Below are positions 37,576 through 45,321 of a DNA stretch of 64,000 bases, piece after piece. This stretch comes from Microthrixaceae bacterium (GTDB taxonomy: Bacteria > Actinomycetota > Acidimicrobiia > Acidimicrobiales > Microtrichaceae). Position numbers and translations under genes: made by a program. The number at the start of each line of letters is the position of its first letter. Positions within the stretch are counted from its first letter, which is position 1. The notes below the pieces were generated by a model. That model worked only from the letters and a program-made list of their open reading frames with translations. It made no database searches and was not told where the DNA came from. The stretch spans positions 24,099-88,098 of the forward strand of contig JADLFH010000054.1 in assembly GCA_020845705.1 (NCBI GenBank). Direction: 5' to 3'.

Positions 37576-39528
37576 ATGACTTCGATCTGGCCCCAGCTGG
37601 AACCGCTGCTGGCCAAGGTGCAGAAGCCCGCTCGCTACATAGGGTGCGAGGACGGCGCAATCCAGCCGAACTGGCACCCAGCATCCGTGTCGTGGTTGTT
37701 GACCTACCCCGACACGTATGAGATCGGTCTCCCGAACCAGGGTCTGCAGATCCTCTACGACATCCTGAACTCCCGAAGCGACTCAGTCGCAGAGCGCTCC
37801 TACGCGCCGTGGCTGGATCTGGAGGCGGAGATGCGGGCGGCCGGCGTTTCCCTCTTCTCGGTCGACACCCATCGTGGCGCAGGCGATTTCGACGTCATCG
37901 GGTTCAATCTCTCCGCCGAGCTCAACTACACGAACCTGCTCAACCTCATCGACCTGGCGGGCGTTCCGGTGCGAACCGCTGCCCGCCGGCCACACCACCC
38001 GCTCATAGCGGTCGGCGGACACTGCACCTACAACCCCGAGCCAGTCGCCGACTTCGTCGACTTCGTGGTCCTGGGCGACGGCGAGGAGATCGCCGGTGAG
38101 ATCACCGAGGTCATCGGCGAGTGGAAGCGCTCCGGCCGGGAGAGCCGAGACGAAGTCCACCTGGCGCTGGCGAAGCTCGACGGCGTCTACGTGCCGTCGC
38201 TCTACGACATCACCTACGACGGGCCGGCGCTGGTCGCGGTCACACCCAACCGCCCGGGCGTGCCCGAACGGGTGGAGAAGCGAACCATCTCAGATCTGGC
38301 CGACTGGCCCCACCCCCGTCGACAGCTGGTGCCACTCACCGAGGTCGTCCACGATCGCCTCAACGTCGAGGTCTTCCGAGGCTGCACCCGTGGATGTCGT
38401 TTCTGCCAGGCGGGGATGATCACGCGCCCGGTGCGCGAGCGCCCTGCGGATCAGGTGCGCACCATGGTGCTCGAAGGGCTGCGTCGCACCGGCTACGACG
38501 AGATCGCCCTCACCTCCCTGTCATCCGCCGACTTCTCCGGCATCGAGTCGGTGGTCCAAGGCATCGTCGATGATCCGACGAACTGCGGTCAGGTGAGCGT
38601 GTCGTTGCCGTCGCTGCGGGTGGACGCGTTCGGCGTGGGGATCGCGGCGCAGATACAGAAGGCCCGTCGCACCGGCCTGACCTTCGCCCCCGAGGCGGGC
38701 ACCTGGCGGATGCGGCAGGTGATCAACAAGCTCATCCGAGAGGAGGACCTCTACCAGGCAGTCGATGCCGCCTACTCCCAGGGATGGCGGCGGATGAAGC
38801 TCTACTTCCTCACCGGCCTGCCGACCGAGACCGACGAGGACACCCTGGGTATCGCCGAGCTGGCCCGCAACGTGGTGCAGCTCGGCAAGGCGCACCACAA
38901 GAACCCGTCGGTGACGGTGTCCGTGGGTGGGTTCGTCCCCAAACCGCATACGCCGTTCCAGTGGTTCGGGCAGAACACGGCGGTCGAGCTGCAACGCAAG
39001 ATCAACATCCTCCGAGACGCCACCCGCCGTGAGAGAGGCGTCGATCTGAAGTGGCACGACCCCAAGGCCACCCTGGCAGAAGGCCTGGCGAGCCGCGGCG
39101 ACCGCCGCCTCGGCGATGTGATCGAGGACGTGTGGCGGCGCGGCGGAACCTTCCAGGAGTGGTCGGAGTGCTTCCGGCTGGACCGGTGGGAGGAGGCCAT
39201 GGCGGCTCACGGCCTCGACATCGAGTGGTACGTGTACCGGCATCGGAGCGAGGACGAGGTGCTGCCCTGGGGGCACATCTCGGCGGGGCTGCACCAGGAC
39301 TTCCTCTGGCAGGAGTGGCGCGACGCATTGGCGGAGGTCGGGCTTCCCGACTGCCGCTGGACGCCGTGCTACGACTGCGGCGCCTGCACGGGCTACTCCA
39401 TAGAGCACGTCGTTGCGTCTGCGGTGCCTCCGGGCGGCGGGAGCCAGGGGACCGGCCAGGACCTCGCCACGGCGGGTGCGGTGTCGGTGACATTGCTTCG
39501 CCGACGCGAGGAGGTGGGTGCCCCATGA
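37576..39528 (+). CDS. B12-binding-domain radical SAM protein (TIGR03960 family)
   Basis: 650 aa. An N-terminal cobalamin-binding-like domain (about 35-190) includes SWLLTYPDTYEIGLPNQGLQ. The radical-SAM core has the cluster motif C270-x3-C274-x2-C277 in RGCTRGCRFCQAG, and GLTFAPEAGTWRMRQVINK follows. A cysteine-rich C-terminal segment (CYDCGACTGYS) may hold a second cluster. The protein family is conserved beside RNase E/G and DUF2344 genes in many bacteria; its reaction is unknown, possibly an RNA or ribosome modification. Stop overlaps the next start. Confidence 0.88.
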   Translation: MTSIWPQLEPLLAKVQKPARYIGCEDGAIQPNWHPASVSWLLTYPDTYEIGLPNQGLQILYDILNSRSDSVAERSYAPWLDLEAEMRAAGVSLFSVDTHRGAGDFDVIGFNLSAELNYTNLLNLIDLAGVPVRTAARRPHHPLIAVGGHCTYNPEPVADFVDFVVLGDGEEIAGEITEVIGEWKRSGRESRDEVHLALAKLDGVYVPSLYDITYDGPALVAVTPNRPGVPERVEKRTISDLADWPHPRRQLVPLTEVVHDRLNVEVFRGCTRGCRFCQAGMITRPVRERPADQVRTMVLEGLRRTGYDEIALTSLSSADFSGIESVVQGIVDDPTNCGQVSVSLPSLRVDAFGVGIAAQIQKARRTGLTFAPEAGTWRMRQVINKLIREEDLYQAVDAAYSQGWRRMKLYFLTGLPTETDEDTLGIAELARNVVQLGKAHHKNPSVTVSVGGFVPKPHTPFQWFGQNTAVELQRKINILRDATRRERGVDLKWHDPKATLAEGLASRGDRRLGDVIEDVWRRGGTFQEWSECFRLDRWEEAMAAHGLDIEWYVYRHRSEDEVLPWGHISAGLHQDFLWQEWRDALAEVGLPDCRWTPCYDCGACTGYSIEHVVASAVPPGGGSQGTGQDLATAGAVSVTLLRRREEVGAP

Positions 39529-40235
39529 GGGTCCGCGTGCGCTTCACGAAGCTGGGACGGGTGCGCTTCGTGTCCCATCGCGATGTCGCCCGGGTTTGGG
39601 AGCGGGCCATTCGTCGGGCGGAGCTGCCCATCGCATACAGCGAAGGGTTCTCTCCGCGCCCGAAGGTGCACTTCGGGCTGGCGCTGTCGGTGGGGCACAC
39701 CTCCGACGCCGAGTACCTCGACCTGGACCTGCGTGACCCCGTCGAGCTCACCACGCTGCCGCAGCGGCTGACACCGTGCCTCCCCGTGGGGATCGACGTG
39801 ACGGCGGCGGCCGAGGTGGCCACGAGCGACACGTCGTTGCAGGCGGCGGTCGATGTCGTCACATGGCGTTTCCTCGTCGACGGCGATCCCACGTCGGTCG
39901 GTCGAGCTGCCGAAGAGATGATGGCCCGACCCTCGATTCCCACGGTGATCAACCGCAAGGGGAACGACCAGCAGGCGGACCTTCGCCCCGCGCTGCGCTC
40001 GATCACCGTCGAGGCCGCGGCAGAGGGCACTGCGCAACTCACCGTCAACCTCGCCACGCGACCGAAGAGCTTTCGGCCGGCCGAGGTGTTGACGGCATTC
40101 GATCCACCGCTGGGGGAGCGGCGCGTGCACAGGATCGAGCAATGGATCATCGATGACGACGGCGCACTCCAGCCCCCACTGGCAGCCCGTCTCGACACTG
40201 TTGGCCCGCCGGAACCCTGTCTCCGAGCCGGCTGA
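39525..40235 (+). CDS. DUF2344 / TIGR03936 family partner protein
   Basis: 236 aa starting MRVRVRFTKLGRVRFVSHRD, with the family signature of a basic N-terminus and AYSEGFSPRPKVHFGLALSVG near residue 40. In many genomes this domain is fused to the C-terminus of the radical-SAM protein encoded just upstream; here it is a separate gene coupled by an ATGA overlap. Function unknown; expected to act with that enzyme. Confidence 0.88.
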   Translation: MRVRVRFTKLGRVRFVSHRDVARVWERAIRRAELPIAYSEGFSPRPKVHFGLALSVGHTSDAEYLDLDLRDPVELTTLPQRLTPCLPVGIDVTAAAEVATSDTSLQAAVDVVTWRFLVDGDPTSVGRAAEEMMARPSIPTVINRKGNDQQADLRPALRSITVEAAAEGTAQLTVNLATRPKSFRPAEVLTAFDPPLGERRVHRIEQWIIDDDGALQPPLAARLDTVGPPEPCLRAG

Positions 40236-40270
40236 AGCGGCGCAGGTGCGCCGCACGAGAGGACGTTCAC

Positions 40271-42004
40271 ATGACCGACGAACCGACCATCGATTCAGAC
40301 CCGAGCAACCAGAAGAGCCAGCCATTCCTCATTCCGAAGACACCTCCTCCCCAGCCCCGCGTGGTCACCGATTCGGCGGCTGACGCCAACGCGAACGACT
40401 CCACCTCTTCCCCGGATGGCCCCAAGCCGCCGGGCAGCGGGAATCGCCGCCGCCGTCGACGCCGAGGCGGTGGCGGGGGTGGCGGGGGAGCTGGTGGTGG
40501 ATCCCAGCCCGGGAGCCAGCCAGGAGGCGCCCAAGCCCAGGGCGCCAAGACGAATCGAGGCCAAGTTGCCCAGGGTGGCCAGCGAAGCGGGGGCGCCGGC
40601 AAGGCCGGGGGGTCAAAGCCGCCACCGACCCCGGTCGAAGCCGTGCTCGTGGACGATGGCGGTCCACTGAACCTCGACGCCAAGACGCTGAAGAAGAGGT
40701 CGGGCCGCCAGCGCAAGGGCAAGGCGGTCGGTCGCTATCAGATGAACGTCCACGTGGATCCTGAGGGCCAGACCCACATCGCCGTCCTCGAGGGTCGCTC
40801 GCTCATCGAGCACTTCGTGTCCCGCCCCGCAGACGACATCTCCCAGATCCACGGAAACATCTACATCGGCCGCGTCGAGAACGTGCTGCCCGGGATGGAA
40901 GCGGCGTTCATCGACATCGGTACCCCGAAGAACGCCGTGCTCTACCGCGGCGATATCCACTACGACCCCGAGGACGTGCAGGAGAAGGGGCCCCAGCCGC
41001 GGATCGAGGACGTGTTGAAGGCGCGTCAGCTCATCCTCTGCCAGGTCACAAAGAACCCCATCGGACACAAGGGCGCACGGCTCACCCAGGAGGTGTCGCT
41101 GCCGGGCCGATTCGTCGTGTTGGTGCCGAACAACGGCACCTACGGCATCTCCAAGCGCCTCCCCGACAACGAGCGAAAGCGCCTGCGCAACATCCTCGAC
41201 AAGGTGAAGCCGAAGGAGCACGGCGTCATCGTGCGAACGGCGGCGGAGAACATCACCGCCGAGGAGATCGAGCGCGACGTGGCCCGCCTGCTGAAGCAGT
41301 GGGAGCAGATCGACGCGTTGGCGAGCAAGCAGAAGGGACCTGCGCTGCTCTACCGCGAGCCCGACATGGCCGTGCGGGTCATCCGGGAGGAGTTCAACAA
41401 GGAGTACCGGGCGGTGTTGATCGACGACGAGGACCTCTACGGGGAGGTACACGACTACGTCGCGGCGATCTCTCCGGCTCTGGGGGACCGGGTCGGCTAC
41501 TACGACAAGGACACCGAGACTCTCCCGCTGTTCGAGCGCTATCAGGTCACCGAACAACTGAAGAAGGGCCTCGACCGCAAGGTGTGGTTGCCCTCGGGTG
41601 GGTCGCTCATCATCGAACACACAGAGGCGTTGACGGTCATAGACGTGAACACCGGCCGAAACGTCGGCTCCTCCAGCCTCGAGGAGACCGTGCTGCACAA
41701 CAACCTAGAGGCGGCCGTCGAGATAGCGCGGCAACTGCGCCTTCGTGACATCGGGGGGATCATCGTCATCGACTTCGTCGACATGGAGGTGAAGGCCAAC
41801 CGTGACGAGTTGGTCCGCACGTTCAAGGAGGCCCTGAGTCGCGACAAGACGCGCACCCAGGTGTTCTCCGTGTCGGAGCTGGGTTTGGTGGAGATGACCC
41901 GCAAGCGCATCGGCGAGGGTCTGTTGGAATCGTTCGCGGATCAGTGCGGAGTGTGCCACGGTCGCGGCGTCGTCATGTCCTCGTCCGTCGTCGATTTCAC
42001 CTAG
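40271..42004 (+). CDS. rng: ribonuclease E/G family endoribonuclease
   Basis: 577 aa. The first about 150 residues are a low-complexity tail with an Arg cluster (NRRRRRRR) and a Gly run, likely an RNA- or partner-binding region. From YQMNVHVDPEG on, the S1-like domain (GNIYIGRVENVLPGMEAAFIDIG), the catalytic Asp residues (TVIDVNTG and IDFVDM) and the zinc link CGVCHGRG are present. Cuts single-stranded AU-rich RNA in rRNA and mRNA processing. It is closer to RNase G in lacking a C-terminal scaffold, but the N-terminal tail is typical of actinobacterial RNase E. An rne name is equally defensible. Confidence 0.9.
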   Translation: MTDEPTIDSDPSNQKSQPFLIPKTPPPQPRVVTDSAADANANDSTSSPDGPKPPGSGNRRRRRRRGGGGGGGGAGGGSQPGSQPGGAQAQGAKTNRGQVAQGGQRSGGAGKAGGSKPPPTPVEAVLVDDGGPLNLDAKTLKKRSGRQRKGKAVGRYQMNVHVDPEGQTHIAVLEGRSLIEHFVSRPADDISQIHGNIYIGRVENVLPGMEAAFIDIGTPKNAVLYRGDIHYDPEDVQEKGPQPRIEDVLKARQLILCQVTKNPIGHKGARLTQEVSLPGRFVVLVPNNGTYGISKRLPDNERKRLRNILDKVKPKEHGVIVRTAAENITAEEIERDVARLLKQWEQIDALASKQKGPALLYREPDMAVRVIREEFNKEYRAVLIDDEDLYGEVHDYVAAISPALGDRVGYYDKDTETLPLFERYQVTEQLKKGLDRKVWLPSGGSLIIEHTEALTVIDVNTGRNVGSSSLEETVLHNNLEAAVEIARQLRLRDIGGIIVIDFVDMEVKANRDELVRTFKEALSRDKTRTQVFSVSELGLVEMTRKRIGEGLLESFADQCGVCHGRGVVMSSSVVDFT

Positions 42005-42074
42005 ACGAGAAGTCCCAAGGAGTATCAAGGCTCACAACCTGAGCGGACTTGGGGAGGACGAGCCCTCCCCTTCG

Positions 42075-42125
42075 CCAACTTGCGTACGGATCCGGCGCCT
42101 GGCGACGGAAACGTACGCAAGTTCG
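42075..42125 (+). repeat. 51-bp palindromic intergenic element, copy 4
   Basis: Arms 42075-42087 and 42113-42125; one mismatch at the second base of the left arm (CCAACTTGCGTAC against complement of GTACGCAAGTTCG). GGATCCG lies in the left arm, plus orientation. Located between RNase E/G and rplU, upstream of the rplU promoter. Confidence 0.88.
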
Positions 42126-42201
42126 TGGGATCTGCCGAGTTCGCAGATGGCGACGGCACCCCTCAGGGTCGGCCGGTTGGCCTCGGTGGGTGACACGCCT
42201 G

Positions 42202-42207
42202 TAGCTT
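42202..42207 (+). promoter_or_regulatory. -10 box of rplU-rpmA
   Basis: TAGCTT ten bases before the rplU ATG; TTGGCC at 42177-42182 is a possible -35 (19-base spacing). No ribosome-binding site is visible, so the leader would be very short. Confidence 0.5.
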
Positions 42208-42217
42208 GGACGGCCGT

Positions 42218-42526
42218 ATGTACGCAGTCATCACCACCGGCGGCAAGCAGTACCGCGTTGAAGAGGGCGATCGTCTCGAGGTCGAGCGCCTCGGTGACGT
42301 CGATACCGACGTGGAGCTGCGCCCTGTCCTACTCGTCGACGGGGACACCACTCTGGCCACCCCTGCCCAACTTGCAGGCGCCACTGTGTCGGCTCGGATC
42401 GTGGGCGACGCAAAGGGACCGAAGATCAACGCCTTCACCTACAAGGCGAAGGCCAACGTGAGGAAGCGGTGGGGTCACCGCCAGCATTACGCCGTGGTTG
42501 AGATCACCAAGATCGTGAAGGGTTGA
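42218..42526 (+). CDS. rplU: 50S ribosomal protein L21
   Basis: 102 aa, starting MYAVITTGGKQYRV, the family N-terminus; the C-terminal signature KRWGHRQHYAVVEI binds 23S rRNA. A TTG four codons upstream is in frame but falls on the -10 box. rpmA follows after three bases. Confidence 0.97.
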   Translation: MYAVITTGGKQYRVEEGDRLEVERLGDVDTDVELRPVLLVDGDTTLATPAQLAGATVSARIVGDAKGPKINAFTYKAKANVRKRWGHRQHYAVVEITKIVKG

Positions 42527-42529
42527 ACG

Positions 42530-42781
42530 ATGTCGAAGACAAAGGGTGGCGGTTCAACCAAGAACGGCCGTGACTCGGAGAGCAAACGCCTCGGTGTGAA
42601 GGTGTTCGACGGCACCTCCGTTACTGCGGGGTCGATCATCGTGCGTCAGCGCGGGACCCGCATCCACCCGGGCAAGAACGTCGGCCGCGGCGGCGATGAC
42701 ACGCTCTTCGCCCTTGCCCCCGGCAAGGTGAAGTTCGGCCGGCGGAACAACCGCAAGCTGGTCGACATCATCACCGACTGA
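42530..42781 (+). CDS. rpmA: 50S ribosomal protein L27
   Basis: 83 aa, with the family signature [20 protein letters not shown] at the N-terminus, which reaches the peptidyl-transferase centre, and [16 protein letters not shown]. The usual next gene obgE is displaced 4.6 kb downstream by the dNTPase and Tad-type genes. Confidence 0.97.
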   Translation: MSKTKGGGSTKNGRDSESKRLGVKVFDGTSVTAGSIIVRQRGTRIHPGKNVGRGGDDTLFALAPGKVKFGRRNNRKLVDIITD

Positions 42782-42786
42782 CGGCG

Positions 42787-43944
42787 TCAACGGCGCCAGT
42801 CGACTCCCTGAGGCAGGGAGGCCGGATCCCAGCCCAGGTGATCCATGGCCATGGTGAAGGCGTAACGGTCGGTCATGCCGGCCACGTAGGTGACCGCGTC
42901 GCGTACAGCCTCGGGGCTGCCGGCGGCGGTACCCCGAGGATCGTGGACCGCGCCGTCGAAGGGGAGCGTGTTGGGCCGATCGGCGTAGAAGTCGACCAGA
43001 GCCTGTAGCACCCGGATGACCTGTTCGGATTGAGCGACCGAAGCCGGGCGCATGTAGATGTGCTCGTAGTTGAAGCGTCGGAACTCGGAGAGCGCTTCGG
43101 CCATTGGTGAGGCCATCCCAACCTGGCCGGTTGTGACGACCGCATCCACCACTGCGGCGATGAAGGCGCCGAGTTGGCGGCTGCGTCGTTCGCCGCATCT
43201 CTCGCGGACGGCCGTCGGAAGCATCGAGGGCGTGACGATCCCGGCATGTACGGCATCCTCGAAGTCGTGGCAGACGTATGCGATCCGGTCGGCCCACGAG
43301 ACCACTTCACCCTCGGGAGTTGCAGGCGCCGGACGCGACCAGCTGTGGTTTCGTATGCCGTCCAGCGTCTCGACACACAGGTTCAGAGGGGCCAGCACCA
43401 CATCGGCGCCCCACACCGCGTGGTCGTAGCCCTCTGCGAGCAGCGGGCTGAAGGCATCCTCGGATGCGTGGCCACCCGGTCCGTGGCCGCAGTCGTGGCC
43501 AAGGGCGATGGCGTCTGTAAGTGCCACGTTGAGCCCACACGCCCGCGATATGGCCGTCGCGACCTGTGCCACCTCGAGGGCGTGGGTGAGACGGGTCCGC
43601 TGGTGATCCTCGGGGAAGATGAAAACCTGCGTCTTGCCGGCCAGGCGACGGAATGCCGTGGTCCCGTGGAGGATTCGGTCCCGGTCGCGTTCGAAACAGG
43701 TCCGCGTGGGGTCCGCCTCCTCCTCAACGGCTCGGTTGCCGGCTCCTCGTGACATCGTGGCACCTGGAGCTGCCGCTGCCTCCTCGGCCTCCTCTCGCGC
43801 CCGCCGATCGACCAGCGGGGATTCTCCGACCTTGGAGCTGGAGTCGGCGTGTGCAAGTCGGACCTGTGCGGCACCCTCCACACCTCGCATGGTCGATGCC
43901 CACGCGGTCGCTCGACGGCTCGGTGGCAGCTCGCTGTCGTCCAT
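42787..43944 (-). CDS. HD-domain deoxynucleoside triphosphate triphosphohydrolase (dGTPase-like)
   Basis: 385 aa. The HD metal site is split as in dNTPases: H in RTRLTHALEVAQ, HD in LGHDCGHGPGGH, and D in WADRIAYVCHD. The first 75 residues are a charged linker. Hydrolyses dNTPs to nucleoside and triphosphate, keeping pools balanced or limiting phage. Convergent with rpmA, five bases apart. A TAGCAT box six bases before the ATG (43951-43956) points to leaderless transcription. Confidence 0.9.
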   Translation of the reverse strand: MDDSELPPSRRATAWASTMRGVEGAAQVRLAHADSSSKVGESPLVDRRAREEAEEAAAAPGATMSRGAGNRAVEEEADPTRTCFERDRDRILHGTTAFRRLAGKTQVFIFPEDHQRTRLTHALEVAQVATAISRACGLNVALTDAIALGHDCGHGPGGHASEDAFSPLLAEGYDHAVWGADVVLAPLNLCVETLDGIRNHSWSRPAPATPEGEVVSWADRIAYVCHDFEDAVHAGIVTPSMLPTAVRERCGERRSRQLGAFIAAVVDAVVTTGQVGMASPMAEALSEFRRFNYEHIYMRPASVAQSEQVIRVLQALVDFYADRPNTLPFDGAVHDPRGTAAGSPEAVRDAVTYVAGMTDRYAFTMAMDHLGWDPASLPQGVDWRR

Positions 43945-43950
43945 GCCCAG

Positions 43951-43956
43951 ATGCTA
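43951..43956 (-). promoter_or_regulatory. -10 box of the dNTPase gene
   Basis: TAGCAT on the minus strand, exactly six bases before the ATG. Confidence 0.5.
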
Positions 43957-44070
43957 CGGACCCGCGCTGACATTCGAACCGGCGGAGGAATCGCTCAAAC
44001 CGCCGGCCGAATCCGCCGATAACCAGAAAGTGGGCGCAATCCGTTCCACAGTCGAGCGCGCAGGAGCCCC

Positions 44071-44649
44071 ATGCGACGAGATCCAACGAAAGGAGAACGT
44101 GGAGCGGCCCTGATGGAGGCGGCGATCGGAAGCATTCTCGTGGTGACGTTGATCTTCGGCGTCATCGAGTTCGGTCTGGCGTTCAAGGACTACCTCTCCA
44201 TGTCGGCCGCGGTCCGTGACGGTGCGCGTGTGGCTTCCACGTTGGGCAGTACGACCTCGACCGACTACGACGTGATCCAGCAGATCAAGAGGCGGATGGT
44301 GGCAGTCGATTCGAACCAGATCGAACGCATCGTGGTGTTCAAGGCGTCATCGCCGTCCTCGACGATCGAATCGGTGAACGCGGCCTGCAAGACGACCTCG
44401 ATCACGAACGTCTGCAACAGCTACTCCGCTGCGGACCTGAGCCGACCTTCAACCGACTTCGTGGGGTCAGGCTCGGCCAAGGACGTGGCGTGGCCGCCGG
44501 CCAGCCGGGAGGACACGCTGTCGGGTCCACCCGACTATGTCGGTGTATGGGTGCAGATCTCCCATCAGAACATCACAGGTCTCATCAACGTCGCGGAGAC
44601 CTATTCCGATGAAGTTGTCATGCGCATAGAACCGGCGACCATCTCATGA
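44071..44649 (+). CDS. TadE-like pilus assembly protein
   Basis: 192 aa. A short positive N-terminus (KGERGAALMEAAIGSILVV) is followed by one membrane helix and FGLAFKDYLSMSAAVRDGARVAS, the TadE/pseudopilin pattern with Glu at position five of the mature form. AGGAG precedes the ATG. The body is a secreted Ser/Thr-rich domain with two cysteines. Coupled by ATGA overlap to the next TadE-like gene. No flp pilin or tadA-C genes are in the window. Confidence 0.82.
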   Translation: MRRDPTKGERGAALMEAAIGSILVVTLIFGVIEFGLAFKDYLSMSAAVRDGARVASTLGSTTSTDYDVIQQIKRRMVAVDSNQIERIVVFKASSPSSTIESVNAACKTTSITNVCNSYSAADLSRPSTDFVGSGSAKDVAWPPASREDTLSGPPDYVGVWVQISHQNITGLINVAETYSDEVVMRIEPATIS

Positions 44650-45317
44650 CCCGGCTGTTGGTTGCCCGCCGAGCCCGGCCCTGCGATGAGCGCGGCACCG
44701 TCCTGGTGGAAACGGCGATCGTCGCTCTGCTGCTCATGAGTCTGCTCGTCGGAACCTTCGAGCTGGGTATGGGGTGGCGTTCGTCCATCACGAACTCCAA
44801 CTCGGCGCGTGCCGGCGCGCGGGTCTCGGCCTATCAGGGGACCGGCTACCAGGCCGATTACGCCTCCCTCCTCGCGGTCTCCTCTGGTCTGAAGTCGCTC
44901 AGCCGCCTCTCGGTAGTCAAGGTCATCATCTTCAAGGCGACCACGGGAAGTCCCACTGTTCCGAGCAGCTGTCTCGCGCTCAGCCCCACCGCGTCGACGA
45001 CCACTCCGGTCGGCCTCGACACCGCATCGACGAAGTGCAACGTCTACTCGGGATCCCAGCTCAACGCGATCTCCGCCGGCACGATCACCGCCGCCAACTT
45101 CGGAGCCGGCACCGGTGCGGCAGGGCCGTGCGCGGCATCGAAGCTCGACTACTACTGGTGCCCTTTCGACCGGGCGAACCTCCAGGCCACGGGCCTCGAC
45201 GATGTGGGCGTCTACGTGGAGGTGTCCCACCCGACGTTCTCGGGCATGTTCGGGTCGTCCTTCACGATCCGTGACACCGAGATCATGCAGATCGAGCCGA
45301 GCGCGACGGGAGCGTGA
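44646..45317 (+). CDS. TadE/TadF-like pilus assembly protein
   Basis: 223 aa with the same plan: basic head, DERGTVLVETAIVALLLMSLL helix, then GWRSSITNSNSARAGARVS. Four cysteines in the exported part (CLALS, KCNVY, PCAAS, YYWCPF) could form disulfides. Its ATG overlaps the stop of the previous gene and the TadG-like gene starts four bases later, so all three are one operon. Confidence 0.82.
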   Translation: MTRLLVARRARPCDERGTVLVETAIVALLLMSLLVGTFELGMGWRSSITNSNSARAGARVSAYQGTGYQADYASLLAVSSGLKSLSRLSVVKVIIFKATTGSPTVPSSCLALSPTASTTTPVGLDTASTKCNVYSGSQLNAISAGTITAANFGAGTGAAGPCAASKLDYYWCPFDRANLQATGLDDVGVYVEVSHPTFSGMFGSSFTIRDTEIMQIEPSATGA

Positions 45318-45321
45318 CGTG

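Noticed and set aside
42010..42050. Weak inverted repeat after RNase E/G (AAGTCC/GGACTT with GCTCA/TGAGC)
   Set aside because: The arms are not adjacent enough for a stable single hairpin and no T-run follows; not enough to call a terminator.
43979..44006. Short GC-rich inverted repeat (CCGGCGG/CCGCCGG) before the first TadE-like gene
   Set aside because: Seven-base GC repeats with a 14-base loop are expected by chance in DNA of this composition.
45115..45321. Extended start for the TadG-like gene inside the previous gene
   Set aside because: The extension is Arg/Ser-rich shadow sequence; the ATG at 45322 directly follows the previous stop and gives a TadG-type N-terminus.
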